Of a DNA stretch of 64,000 nt, positions 44,801 through 55,900 are shown piece by piece. The DNA is taken from assembly GCF_014650075.1 (NCBI RefSeq), contig NZ_BMUG01000003.1, positions 558,001 through 622,000 of the forward strand. Direction: 5' to 3'. Source of the DNA: Streptomyces microflavus (lineage in GTDB: Bacteria; Actinomycetota; Actinomycetes; Streptomycetales; Streptomycetaceae). Position 1 is the stretch's first letter, and each line of letters begins with the position of its first letter. Made by a program: the position numbers and the translations under genes. A model generated the notes under the pieces. It was given only the letters and a program-made list of their open reading frames with translations, was not told the DNA's origin and made no database searches.

Positions 44801-46931
44801 TCTTGGGGATGTCCTCGGCGGGCAGTGGGACCACATGGCGCGCGGAGAGGCTGAACTCCCGCCGCAGCGTGGTCTGGATCTCCTTGATCTGCCGCAACAG
44901 CGCATCCTCGGCGCTCAGTTCGGATGCGTAGAAGATCGCGAGGTGGTCGGTGACGTCGTCCTCGTCGCGGACCGAGCAGGCGGCCGCGAACGACGGCAGG
45001 ACGCCGTCGACGGTCTCGACCACGGCCTCCAGGTCGACGTTCTGGATGTTGACGCCGTTCACGATGATCAGGTCGGCGCCGCGGCCCGTGAAGGTGACCT
45101 TGCGGTCCCGGACGAAGGCCAGGTCCCCGGTGTCGAACCAGTCGTCGTCCCGGAAGAACTTCGCGTTCGCCCCCGGGTTGTTGAAGTACTCGACCAGCCG
45201 GGTCAGCCCGCGGACCTGGAAGTGGCCCACCTGCCCCTCGTCGAGGAGCTCGCCCGCGTCGCCGACGACGCGTACGTCCACCCCCGGATAGACCCGGCCG
45301 CACTCCACGAACCGGCTCGGCGCGGTGGACTCCGACGCCGAGAACTCGATCCTGCCGTCGGGCCGGATCCGGTCGACGTGCTGCACGCCGGTGGACTTCC
45401 CGTACTCCAGCGCGTCCGAGACCACCACCATGTTGCACGTCTCCGACATGCCCCACTCCGGCTTGATCGCCTGCGCGGGCAGCCCGTAACGCTCCAGCAG
45501 GCCCAGGAGCCGCTGGCAGGTGGCGAAGTGCACCTGCTCGCCCGCGTTGATCCAGCGCCGTACCGCCGACACGTCCCAGTCGGCGGCCTCGCTGCCCGCC
45601 ACGGTGTCGGCGAGCAGGGCCAGCATGGAGTTCGGGCCCCAGGTGACCGTCGCCCGGTGCCGGGTCGCCAGGTCCAGCCAGCGGGTGGGCCGGGCGAGGA
45701 CGTGGCCGGTGGCCGCGTGGACCTGGGAGGCGTCCAGGTACAGGGGGAGGAGATGGGAGTGGATCAGCCCGACCACGTGCTCGATGGCCAGCCAGTTGAG
45801 GAAGACGTCGTCGGCCGCGTACCTGCTGTGCTGCACCGCCGCCTGCTGCTTGTGCACGATGTTGGCGTGGGACTGCACCACCCCCTTGGGGGTGCCGGTG
45901 CTCCCCGAGGTGAACAGGATCAGCGCCGGCGACTCCGGGTCGACGTCCACCGCGACGGCGGCGTCGGAGCACGCCTCCGCCTCGGCCAGCGAGAGGAGCG
46001 CCCCGCCGTCCAGCAGCGGCCGCACCGCCTCCACCAGAGCGGGGGAGGCCAGGACCCGGGGCTCGTGTGCCGTGGTCCAGATCCGTCTGAGGCTCTCGGC
46101 CTCGGCCCGGCGCTCGTGGTAGTCCGCCGATGGCGTCACCGGGACGGCCGTCGCCCCCGCCAGCAGCGCACCCCAGAGCGCGACGGCGAACTCCTCGTGG
46201 CCGGCGGCCAGGACGAGGATCCGGTCGCCGGGCACGACCCCGTCGCCGCGGAGGAAGGCCGACACCCGCTCGGCCCGCTCCAGGAGCCCGGCGTACGGCA
46301 GGAACACCTCCGTACCGGCGGAGTCCACGAAGTGGCAGCCCTGCCCGTTGCCACTGCGGGCGGCCCGGTACAGCGTGTCGGTCAGCGTCCGCGCGTCCCC
46401 CGGTACGGGTAACAGCGGCGGCCCCTGGACATAGGCGGGAACGGCGGGAACCGCACCGGGTATCCGCTCGTCGCCCGCCTCCCCCGGCGCAGGGGGAGAG
46501 GCGGCGTACGCCCTGCGTGCCAGCGGGCTGCCGTAGTCGTACGACTCCCCGTACAGCACGACGCTCTCGCCGAGGCCGTGGCTCTCCCGCCATCCGGCCT
46601 CCAGCTCCGCCAGCCGCTGCGCGTCCACGAGCGCCGCCTGCCGAAGCGTCGCGTAGTCCACCGCGCCCCGGTCGTCGAGCGGCAGGCAGGAGACGGTGAC
46701 GACATCGTCCACCGGGAGCCCGGTCAGGCTCTCGGCGGTGAGGGCACGGCCCGAAACCGTCCTGACGAAGGCCACGGAACGCGTCGCGCCGCCCGGGGTG
46801 CGCAGCTGGACCGCCGCGCACTCCGCGACGTCGGCGACCTCCCGGACACGTGCTTCCACCACGGCCACCGGATAGCGGCGCCCTTGGTGGCGAATCAGCT
46901 CGGATACGCGGTTGGTGTTGCGAATCGGCAT
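38898..46931 (-). CDS. vlm2: Valinomycin synthetase subunit 2: keto-acid ligase-KR-PCP / C-A(Val)-PCP-TE
   Basis: 2677 aa. Residues 1-120 look like part of an adenylation C-terminal subdomain (pseudo-Asub). At 175-710 lies an AMP-ligase of the alpha-keto-acid type (LFTSGSTGTPKG; DIPKTSIGKIQRSKL). The KR at 945-1140 has VTGGLGGVG and Tyr near 1105 in AEYSASN. PCP Ser1295 is in LGGHSL. The C domain at 1350-1790 has HHIASDGW. The A domain is at 1800-2290 with specificity residues DAFWVGGTFK, a valine code. PCP Ser2349 is in LGGDSL. The TE has Ser2485 (GHSLGG) and His in GDHATM. There is no KS or AT, so the KR reduces a keto acid (pyruvate to lactate in valinomycin). The TE oligomerises and cyclises the tetradepsipeptide. 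ATG 46931 has AAGGAAAACAGGG upstream, 22 nt after the vlm1 stop. Confidence 0.9.
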   Translation of the reverse strand: MPIRNTNRVSELIRHQGRRYPVAVVEARVREVADVAECAAVQLRTPGGATRSVAFVRTVSGRALTAESLTGLPVDDVVTVSCLPLDDRGAVDYATLRQAALVDAQRLAELEAGWRESHGLGESVVLYGESYDYGSPLARRAYAASPPAPGEAGDERIPGAVPAVPAYVQGPPLLPVPGDARTLTDTLYRAARSGNGQGCHFVDSAGTEVFLPYAGLLERAERVSAFLRGDGVVPGDRILVLAAGHEEFAVALWGALLAGATAVPVTPSADYHERRAEAESLRRIWTTAHEPRVLASPALVEAVRPLLDGGALLSLAEAEACSDAAVAVDVDPESPALILFTSGSTGTPKGVVQSHANIVHKQQAAVQHSRYAADDVFLNWLAIEHVVGLIHSHLLPLYLDASQVHAATGHVLARPTRWLDLATRHRATVTWGPNSMLALLADTVAGSEAADWDVSAVRRWINAGEQVHFATCQRLLGLLERYGLPAQAIKPEWGMSETCNMVVVSDALEYGKSTGVQHVDRIRPDGRIEFSASESTAPSRFVECGRVYPGVDVRVVGDAGELLDEGQVGHFQVRGLTRLVEYFNNPGANAKFFRDDDWFDTGDLAFVRDRKVTFTGRGADLIIVNGVNIQNVDLEAVVETVDGVLPSFAAACSVRDEDDVTDHLAIFYASELSAEDALLRQIKEIQTTLRREFSLSARHVVPLPAEDIPKTSIGKIQRSKLVARLQDGTLDERLHAVAQTRGSGASFIPPWFFVETEQPRILPAADGQPVTLGLVGGGPAERAEVTRVLSEALSVRADGETERPDGTVDAVVDLRLTRAGWDGRAVYELISDTTKAIGAHAAGPAKKLRIALVTAAGRAHDDLARAHLGALQGYVRSVNAEAGEPVVVWCDLDAVDEANVGLLARELVTFAAAPAVAYRSGVRTERALSPAPRDPAGVPAGIKEGGQYIVTGGLGGVGRELCRFLAEKYGARLVVVGSTPAEQLDESRSHALRALEARTRTRYVPVDLASADAPELLRAALRSAAEGRVDGAFHLAGLGNFGEGEGEGEALERLDGAPRVDDGRLARYTALKVHGMAALAGALTKDALLVGFSSVNAYFGGAGYAEYSASNSALNASVRSLRDQGYRRALSLGWSAWSGTGMSGGAGASMPIERRGFLSLDVDLALESVDIAVRRNQPVTYIGLDGAHPDVASHVRRKPGWEPVPRYFYVAEGELPSAELTELAPALRSSRVAQIPRKGDGRVDTVRLLQTVSSTTAAAPPETATEQRLAALWEEILGTENLARDDDFFMLGGHSLMAARLANDIRRAFGVTVALHEFFKSSRLSAVASLIDEKSAAGAAVEPQSRSQQQVLVADDGLSSAQRRIYFAERVEPELALYNIVAAWELAGSLESRLLEKALVHVTRRHESLRTAFETVDGVPRSRLVDAPAVPLDRVDLRDREAGEAESVLRETLDRELAHKYDLEAAPPARYTLVSLPAGKDVLVVSHHHIASDGWSLSVFMRDLVTVYNALVSQDVPLLTALPSDITRAVALQDAAGAASGKAADHWRGVLAQETEPLELPTDFPRPQLQSYAGDTLFLELGRDEVRRIAEAAASAGVSSAVFLGTAFSVFLSRLSGQREFFVGMPAMRRDDPALLDTVSMLVNTLPCRMSLAGSASVQDQCAAVHRSMTGLLEHQDYPFDHMVTNFSEGRDTSRPPIVQTMFNYVPREDFPEFTGAARTPIDLRHRIARFDLSLHAYERDHGLTLAFEYATSLFREETVEGWRAHFRTLLFSMASKNGARVRELSVLTPEEQEEVVRLSANTSREAPVDSIAAAFSETARAHGERTAVVHGEQEITYRELDDRSGSLAARLREQGVAVGDRVAIDAEKALSTITGILGILKLGGAYVPIDPELPPGVAASVLRTGGIRWRLSARGLFPVDASGEAASEAVAVPFQDPAPDSGSEGSPVAGSDEAYVMFTSGTTGRPKGVSISQAGVVGLVREPGWITLDERVRVLQTGALSFDASTFEIWAALLNGGTLILTGKDTLLDVGALRREIERSRPTLMWVSAPLFHQLTDADASLFAGVAELVVGGDVVSPAHVNRVLEHSAGIRVTNGYGPTENTTFTTTYSTTRPVDGALPIGRPFPGRIALPLDEAGALVPYGVLGELYVGGEGLALGYVGNEEEADRRFVETGALPGVRLYRTGDWVTLSRDGQLRYQGRRDGQVKVRGHRVELNAVRSALCSLDGVRDAFVVASSGAAGALTAHVAAEGLRVADILEGVRRLVPPYAVPSAVHVYDALPLRSSGKVDVTRLRTGGSEEAPGVVPDPAAEAGELSPQAATLLAAYRSVLGRENVRPDDSFFDLGGDSLLTIKLVSVLHGEGVPVDPKQVFLYPDVRSLAKALDERTADGSASAGDPAAKLVRLNPLSGDGPGIVFAPPAGGTVLGYIELARHLRGFGEIHGVEAPGLGAGESPVYPSFDEMVQFCSDSAAGVAGDGVYIGGHSLGGHIAFYLATMLLDRGIRPKGLIILDTPPRLGDIPVADADLTEEETRVFILAMGIGGMLDQDRDLLKDLPYEEAKKVLLDRAKNDPRVSAFLSEDYLDRFLRLQMHQLMYSRDVVLPRRKLDIPVYVFRTKNHAPEVAGLFSDWENYSVGEVTFVDIPGDHATMLRAPHVSEVAHLLDRYCGLPAGDGPRG

Positions 46932-46953
46932 GATAAACCCTGTTTTCCTTGGA

Positions 46954-49900
46954 TCAGTCAAGAAGCTTGATGGAGTCGCGGCTCGTCCACATACCGACAT
47001 CGCCCGTGGGATAGAGGTGCCGGTGGGCCGAGGGGAATCCGGGTTGGATCTCGCCCTCCGCCATCCACTGCCCCCACTCGCCGTCGACGGGAAGGTCGGA
47101 GACCGAGTCGGCCGCCACATGGATATGGCCGGGAACACCGACCGGGCAGGGGCGGGCGTTCTCGTCCAGCACGAACACCGGACCGCGGAAGTCCTCGAAG
47201 AACTTCCGCTGGTCCTCGTGCTCGGCCTCGACGGTGGGCGCGTTCTGCGAGCTGACGAGCAGGTCGGCCAGTTCCGTCGCGTCGACGCCGTCCACATCGG
47301 CCACGAGGCGGTGGCCCGAGGCGACCTGGTGAAGGGCGGTGCGGAACAGCCCCATGAACGCGGAGACCCACGCCGGCTCCACTACACCGGTCATCGAAGA
47401 GAACCGGACCGTGAGCCGGTCGCCGGGAATGGCGACCACGGTCAGCTTGTAATTCGTCCGCTCATGGCTCGCGAACGATCCGATGCGCAGATTCTTCGAC
47501 GTGAGGAACTCCGGGCCCAGCGGATAGTTCTCCAGGATGAACAGCACATCGAACTGCGCACGGCTCCGGCCCGTGCCCGCGTTCTCCAGAATGTGGGTGG
47601 TCGCCAGGCCGCTGTGCTCGATGGCACCGAACCCATCGGTCTGAATTCTCCCCATGAGGGCGTCGACCGGTTCGTCTGCGGCCATCCGGACGCGCATGGG
47701 CAGCGTATTGATGAGCAGCCCCACCACACGCTCCACATCCGGTACGTCGGGGGAGCGCCCCGACACCGTCACGCCGAAGAACACGTCGTCGGCGCCGGAC
47801 ACGATGCGCAGGGTGAGGGCGAGGGCGGTCTGCAGCACGGTGCTCAGGGTGCAGTGCGCCCGGGCGGCGAACTCCCTGACGAGCGTGGTGTCCTCCTCGT
47901 CGAGCACCAGGTCCAGCTGGGAGAACCGGTCCTCGTCTGCCGCCGACAGGGCCTCCGGCGGAAGGGTCCAGGGAGTGGAACCCGCCAGGTAGCGCGTCCA
48001 GTAGTCGCGCGTCTCGGTCAGATCCAGGTTCCGCAACCACTGCGCGTAGCTCCGGAAGCTCGGTGCGGGCTCGATCGCACCGGGCTCCGGCACCCCGGTG
48101 TCGTACAGCTCCAGGGTTCGCGCCAGGATCCGGAAGACGCTCCAGCCGTCCAGCGAGATGTGGGGGAAGCTGAAGGCGAAGACATGCTCGTCGGCGGCGG
48201 TCCGCACCACGGTGACCCGCAGCAGCGGCCCGCCGGTCAGATCGAACCCGGCCGCGATGTCGGCGGCGAGGAGGTCGTCCACCGCCTCCCGGCGTCCGGC
48301 CTCGTCGGCGCGGTCCGTCAGGTCCCGGTGGTCGATCCGGAAGTCGACCGAGCCGAGGACGATCTGCACCGGCCGGGAGAGGGACTCCCAGCCGTAGACG
48401 GTCCGCAGCATCTCGTTCTCGGCGATGACGATGTTCCAGGCCGCCTCGAACACCGCGAGGTCGAGCGTGCCGTAGAGGGTGGTCACGACCTGGCCGAAGT
48501 AGTCACTGCCGTCGGGGTGCATCAACTGGTGGTAGAGCAGCCCCTCCTGAGCGGGCGTCAGCGGCAGCACGTGCTGGACTCCGTCCCCGTGCACCGCGCG
48601 TACGGCTTCCCGGTCGGCGGCGGGCAGGGCGGCCGGCGCCGGAACGCTCTCCGTGTGCGCTTGTGCCGTGGTGCCGTCGAGCCCCTCCGCGAGGGCGATG
48701 AGATTCCGCTCGTACTCCGCCTGCAGCTTCAGCACCGCGGGCAGGTCCGCGAAGGCCCGGTCCACCCTCATGGAGACCTTGAGGTCGTCGCCGTACTTGA
48801 AGATGTTGAACTCGATGGCGCACTCGCGCCGTGAGGCCCCCGAGCGGAAGTCCCCGTACGCCGAACTCGCCAGCTCCATACCGCTGGGCATGGCCCCCAG
48901 GTAGTTGAACGCGACCGGGACGGCCGAGGCCAGCGGGGGAACGGAGTGGTCCAGGTAGCTCAGCGCGCCGTAGTCGTTCCCGCCGTTGGGTATCGCCCGG
49001 AGCTGCCCCCGCACGGCCTGGACATCGGCGACCGGGCCGCCGGCCGCCGCGCCGCGCAGGACCGTCGGGTACATGCTGGTGAACCAGCCCACCGTGCCGG
49101 AGATGTCCGGGGAGCCGGGGGAGTCCGACCGGCCGTGGCCCTCCAGGAGGACGGGGAACCCGCTCTCGCCGAAGGCGTCGCAGTACGCCCGGGTGAGCGT
49201 GGCGAGCAGGGCGTGCTGCAGCTCGGCCCCCGCGACGGACGCCCCGATCCGGGCGAGCCGGCCGGTGACCTCGGCGCTCACACCGAACTCCCGGTCCACC
49301 GTGCCGGACTCCGTGAGCGCGGTCCGGGGGAAGGGGCTCCGGATCTTCGACGCGACCTCGGTCCAGTAGGGGATCTGCCCCTGGACCTCGGGCGAGGCCA
49401 CCCGCAGGTGGGTGGCCGCGATCCACGACGAGAAGGTCGCCGCGACGGGCGGCAGCCGCAGCTCGGCCGGGGCCTCCCGCAGAGCCGTGCGGATGTCGCG
49501 GGCCAGAACGCGCAGGGAGACCCCGTCGCTGATGAGGTGGTGCAGGGCGAGCACGAGCTTGACCTCGGTGCCGGCGTTCACCTTCCCCGCCAGCAGCATC
49601 CGGCCCTCACCGACGCTGAGCGCCCGCTGCATCGCCGTCAGCTGCGGCTGGATGTCCGCGACCCGCTCGGTGGTCCACTCACGGACCGGGATGTCATGGG
49701 CGGGCAGCCCCTCCTGGTAGTGCCAGGACGCCCCCTCGCGCCAGAACCGTGCGCGCAGCGCCGGGTGTTGCTGCTGGACCGCCCGCAGAGCCCCCTCGAT
49801 CCGGGAGAGCGGGTAGTCCTCGTCGAGATCCAGGACGAGGGGCAGGTTCCAGTGGTCGTGCCAGTCGTCGTCGCCGAGCGTGTCGAAGAACCACGCGTGG

Positions 49901-52900
49901 ACGGGGGCGAGATCGGCGGTCCCGGCCCGCTCGACGGTGTTCACCGAGGAGTCCGACGCGTCCGGCGAGGACGGCGACGAGCGGGGGACCATCAGCGCGG
50001 CCAGCCTGCGGACCGACTGGTTCTCGAAGACCTCCTTGGCGGAGACCTGGTACCCGGCGCTGCGGAGCCGGTTGGTCATCTGGATGACCTGGATGGAGTC
50101 CCCGCCCAGGCTGAAGAAGTTGTCGTCGGCACCGAACGTGTCGAACCCGAGGAGCTCGGCCCAGATCCGCCGCAGCTCGTTCGCCTGCGGGCCCAGATCC
50201 TCGCCCGCCGCTCCGTCACCATCCGTGGCGCCGCTCGTCCCGTTGGCGGCGATCTCGATCCCGGAGAGCCGGCGCCGGTCCACCTTGCCGTTCCGGTCCA
50301 GCGGCAGCTGGTCGAGCCGGACGAAGACGGCGGGGACCATGTAGTCGGGGAGCAGCCGCTCCAGCTCCGCCCGGATGTCCGTGTCGCCGTCGGCCGTGTA
50401 GAAGGCGATCAGCCGCAGGGTGCCACCCTCCGGCGTACGCGCCTCGACCGCCACATCCCGTACGTGGTCCAGGGAACGGATCACGAGCTCGATCTCCGAC
50501 AGCTCCACCCGGTAGCCGCGGACCTTCACCTGATGGTCCACCCGTCCGATGAACTCGATGTCCAGGCCGTCGGCGAGCCGGACCAGGTCACCGGTCCGGT
50601 ACATCCGGCCGCCCCCGGCGAACGGGTCGTCGACGAAGGAGGCCGCCGTCAGGTCGTCCCGGTTCACATATCCGAGCGCGACACCCCGCCCGCCGACATG
50701 GAGTTCACCGGGGACACCGACCGGCTGGAGCCGGCCGCTGCCGCCCAGGACATAGGCGGAGGAGTGGCCGACGGGCCGGCCGATGGGGATCGCCCGGTCT
50801 GCCGGAACGTCGTCGGGGATGCGGTACGTCGTGGAGAAGGTGGTGTTCTCCGTCGGCCCGTACCCGTTGATGATCCGGATGCCGGGGCACGCCTCGATGA
50901 CCGCCCTGATCTGCCGGGGCGGCAGTACATCCCCGCCCACGATCAACTGCCGCAGCCGGCCGAAGACACCGGGGTCGGAGTCGGTGATCTGGCTGAACAG
51001 CGGTGCGCTCATCCACATGACCGTCGCACCCGAACCGTCGATCGCCTCGCGCAGCGCGGTGATGTCCAGCAGAACGTGCTCGTCGACCAGATGGAGCGCC
51101 GCCCCGTTGAGCAGGGCGCCCCAGACCTCCAGTGTGGAGGCGTCGAAGGTCAGCGACCCCGTCTGCAACACCACGTCCTGGGGCCCGAGTTCGACGTAGT
51201 CCGGCCGGTACGCCAGCCGGAGGACGTTCTCGGCGGAGACGGCCACACCCTTGGGACGGCCCGTGGAGCCCGAGGTGTACATGATGTACGCCGGGGTCGC
51301 CGCGGCGTCCCCCTCGTGCCACGCCGGCTCGGTGTCCGTCGCCGGGGCGTCGTACACCGCGAGAGGCAACTGCCGTACGCCGCCGAGAGGTTCGGACACA
51401 CGGTCGTCGAGCAGGACCAGGGCGCCGGAGTCGGAGAGCACCAGCCTGCGGCGTTCACCGGGGTCGGAGGGCCGTACGGGGACGTAGGCCGCGCCGAGCC
51501 GGGCGACCGCGATCATGGCGATCACCACATGCGGGGAGCGGCGGGCCGTGATCGCGACCCGGCTGCCGGGGACGACGCCGTTGGCCCGCAGATACGCGGC
51601 ATAGGCGGCGGACCGGTCCCAGAGCTCGGCGTAGGTGTACGACTCCGCCCCCATGACCAGGCCCGGACGGTCGGGCCGCTCCCGCACGACGTCGGAGAGC
51701 ACCGCCGGAATCGACGGTGGCAGGGCCGCGTCGAGCGGACCGTTGATGGAGAGGATGCGCTCCCGCTCGGCCTGCGACACGATGTCGATCCGGCCGACCT
51801 GCGGGTCCAGCAGTCCGGGGAGGTCGCGGAGGACCGTGTGGTACGCCTCCACCCAGCGTTCGACGTCCTGCCGGGGGAAGAGGTCGCGGCGGTACTCGAA
51901 GACGAGGTCGAGGTCCCCGTCCCGCTCGAACGCCTGGATGGACAGGTCGAACTTCGCGGTGTCGCTCTCCCAGATCTTGAGCCGCCAGTCCGCCTCCGGC
52001 GTGGTGAGCCGTTCGATCTGGGCGTTCTGCAGCACGAACAGCACCTGGAAGAGCGGGTTCTTGTTGTGCACCCGTTCCGGCTGCAGGGCCTGCACCAGCG
52101 AGTCGAACTGGACGTCCTGGTTGTCGTGCAGGCCGATCACCTTGCGCTTGACCTGCTGGACCAGGGCGGAGAAGGGCTCCGCGTCGTCGATCTGGATGTC
52201 CAGCGGCAGGGTGTTGGCCAGGAACCCGACCAGGCCGGACGTGTTGCCCCGGCCGCGGTTGGCGATCAGCGTGCCCAGCCGCACATGGCTGCTGAGCGTC
52301 AGGCGCTGGTGCAGCACCGAGTAGGCCGCGAGCAGCAGGACGTACAGGGAGACGTCATGGTCGCGCGCGAGCTTGCGCAGACCGCGCAGGACGTCGGGAC
52401 CCACGGTGGATTCGTGGTGCTCGCCGTCGGAGGTGAGCGCCTCCCCGGAGTTCGAGCGGGCCGGCAGCTCGGCGGGGACCGCCACCTGCTTCAGCTGGTC
52501 CGTCCAGTAGCCCAGCTGCTTCCGGTACCCGGCCGAGTTCTCGTACGCGGTGACGTCGGCGACGTAACTCCCGTAGAGCCCGTCGACCGGCGCGAGCCTC
52601 GCTGCGCCGTGGTGGAGGAGGTCGTCGTGGATCGCCGCGAGGTCGGAGAGGATGACCCCCATCGACCAGCCGTCGGACACGATGTGATGGATGGTCAGCA
52701 CGAGGGTGACCCGGTCGTCGGCGCTCGTGACGATGGCGGCGCGCAGGGGCAGTTGGCTCAGGAGGTCGAACGGGGTGGCGGCGGAGGCCGCGATGATCCC
52801 GTCCAGCCTGCGGGCCCGCTCGCTCTCGGGGAGCCCGCGCAGATCGTGCTCGTCGAAGGAGAGGTCCACGTCCCGGATCGGGACGACATGCTGCCAGAAG

Positions 52901-55900
52901 CTCCCGGACGCGTCCTCCCGGAACCGTACGCGCAGGGCCTCGTGCCGGTCGATCAGCGTCATCAGCGCCGTCTTGAGCAGGGGCCTGACCACGCCGCCCG
53001 ACACCTCGATGGAGACGGTGTTGTTGTAGTAGGGGCTCGACGGATCGGCCTGGAAGAGGAACCAGAGCCGGCGCTGCTGCGGGGTGAGGGGAACCTCGGC
53101 CGTCGGGTCGGCCGCCCGGGGGACGACGGCGGCCGGTACGTCCGGGGCGCTGCCCGCCGCCGCCTGCTCGGCGAGGTGGCGGACCGTGGGTTCCTTGTAG
53201 AACTCCTCGTGCGAGACCACGGCGACCCCGTCGTCCCGCAGCCGGGCGAGGAGCTGGATGGTGGCGATCGAGTCGGCGCCCAGATCGAACAGGTTCTCCG
53301 TGACCCCGATGGTGCCGACCCGGAAGACGGCCCGGCAGATGTCGCGGATGCGCTCCTCGGTGGCGTTCCGGGGCGGCTCGACCGTCACCGCTCCGCGCAG
53401 CACGTCGAGCCGGTCCAGGACCATGTCCCGGTCCACGAGGCCGTTGCGGTCAACGGGGAGTTCGTCGAGGATCTCGTACCGGAGCCGCGGGCCACCGAGG
53501 TGGGTCCGGACCGCGTCCTCGACGGCGTCGGCCCGTGGCACGAAGAGCCGCTCGAAGTCGCCGAAGTCGGTGACGACACAGGTGGGTTGGGGCTCCCCTT
53601 CCTGTGCCCCGACGGCCAGGCCGTGGGGGAGGCGGGAGCCGTCGACCCCGATGTGGACGGCGGGCCGGTCGGTGCGGAGCGCGTCGAGGAGCGCGCCGAG
53701 CCCCTGGAGCGGCTCGATGGTCTCGATGCCACGCCGGTGCAGGGCCCGGTTCACCCTGAGGTTCTCGCTCATCCCCGTCTCGTCCCAGACACCCCATGCC
53801 ACCGATGTGGCGCGAATGCCCTGGGAGCGGAGGTGGGCGGAGTAGTGCCCGGCGAAGTCCGACGCGGCGACGTACGCCGAGACGGTCGCCCCCGGGGCGA
53901 GGCTGCGGGCACTGGCGAAGGTGACCAGGAAGGCGTCCCGGTGCTCCTGGGCGAGCAGGCCGCCCAAGTGGTGGAGGCCGGCGACCTTCGGCTTGAAGAC
54001 CTCCGTGAGCTCCTCGGTCGACTGGTCGGCGACCAGCGCCTCGTGGACCATGCCGGCCAGGTGGAAGACCCCGTGGAGTGGCTGGCCGGACGATGCGGCG
54101 TGCTGCCGGATCGTCTCCCGCAGCAGGGCCGGGTCCTGGAGGTCGGACTGTGCGTAGGTGAACGCCCCGCCGTGCTCGCGCGCGATCGACTCGAACGCGG
54201 CGACCCGGTCCCGGACCGCCGCCGCCTCGCGCCGGCCGAGCACGAGCACGTTCCGCCGGAAGCGGCGGAGCAGCAGGGCGACGAGTATCCTCCCGATCCC
54301 GCCGAGCCCGCCGGTGACGACGAGGAAGCCGTCCTGCCCGTCCAGCGTGGTGCCGGTCGGGGGGAGCGTCAGCGGTTCGACGGCCTGCTTGTGCCGCAGA
54401 CCGTCGACGAGGACCACGGAGCGGCCGTCGAGCGGCTGGGCGGCCTCGTACGCGAAGAGCGCGGCGAGGTCGTCGTACCGGCCCGAGAGGTCGATGTGCG
54501 TCAGTGCGTGGCCCTCGTCCACGGCACTGCGGACGAACCCGGCGAGCGGTGCGGAGGCATAGCCCGGGTTGGCCGGGAGGCCGCCGAGGGCGTCACGGGT
54601 GAAGACGGCCGCGTACGTGACGGCGACACCGGCGGCCGGGAGCTCACGCAGCAGGTTCTGCACGCTGAACACACCACGGGCCTGGGCGCCGAGGATGTCC
54701 CCGGTCTCCTCGGACTCCGCCCGGGGGCCGAGGGCCCACAGATGCGCGATCTCCAGGGACTCGATGCCCGCACGCCGCAGGGCCGCACCGAGCTGTGCGT
54801 ACGCCTCCGGGGAGCCGGGGTCGACCTCGGCGGTCAGCGGTACGCCGGGGAGGCCACCGCCCTCCAGCCGTACCTCGCCGCCCGGGCGCGCGGGGCGCAC
54901 CCACACGACACGGCGGTCCCCGGAGCCGAGGAACCCGGACAGGGTCTCCTCGTCGTCGGTGAGGACGGCGAGCACCGGTCCGTGCTGCCGCCGGGCGGGG
55001 AGGGCCTCGGTATCGGCCCTGACCAGCGTGTCGGCGTAGGTGCCGACGGGCCGCGCCGGAGCCAGGTCCACGGTGGGCGTGGAGGCACCGGCGAGCAGCA
55101 CTCCGAGCAGCTCCGCCTCCGGGTGCGAGGCGATCGCACCGACGAATCCCACCTCGTGGTGCACGATCCCGTGCGCCTTCACGGCCCGGACCGCCCGCTC
55201 GTGGACGGCTGCCCGGTAGTCGGGGTGCCCGGAACGCGTCTCGATCGCGAGAACCGCCCCCGGCGTGCCGGGCAGCAGGACATCGGCCGTCCACACCCGC
55301 GAATCGGCCACGCCGGGCAGCGCGTTCACCGCGGCCTCGATCGCGTCGCTGCGGGTCCACCCCGATCCGAGGCCGCCCAGTGCGATCCCGCCGGTGGTCC
55401 CGGTGCCGGGCGCGGGGCGGGTGTGGCCCAGCTCCTTCGCGGTCGCCGTGAGGTAGCGCCCGGGGCCGACCAGCGGCCGCAGTGCGTCCGCTACCTGTGC
55501 CCGGCGCCGCTCGTCGCCGTCCTGACCGGCCGTGCGGTCGGTGAACAGGCCGTCCCGGTACGCCGCACCGAGCTTGGCCCGCTGGATCTTGCCGAGGTTC
55601 GTCTTGGGGATGTCCTCCCGGCTCACCGGGATGACCGCGTGCAGCCGGATCCCGATCCGCCGCAGCACATGGGCGCGGATGACCTCGGTCACCGGCTCGT
55701 CCGTCCCGTCGGCGCGGGGCACGAAGAAGACGACGGCCTGCTCCTCACCCGAATCGGGGTGGGTGTGGGCCCAGGCGGCGGTGAAACTGGTCTCCACGAA
55801 CGGGAGTTCCTCGATCGCCGCCTCGACCTCGGAGAGGTCGAAGTTGAGACCGTTCACGATCAGGATCTGCTTGGCCCGCCCGGTCATGGTGATCACACCG

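Noticed and set aside
46932..47297. N-terminal extension of vlm2 into the vlm1 3' end
   Set aside because: The in-frame upstream sequence is an out-of-frame reading of vlm1. ATG 46931 has a good ribosome site 22 nt after the vlm1 stop.
43100..55500. KR domains taken as evidence of a polyketide synthase
   Set aside because: No ketosynthase or acyltransferase motif is present anywhere in the operon; the KR domains belong to keto-acid modules as in depsipeptide synthetases.
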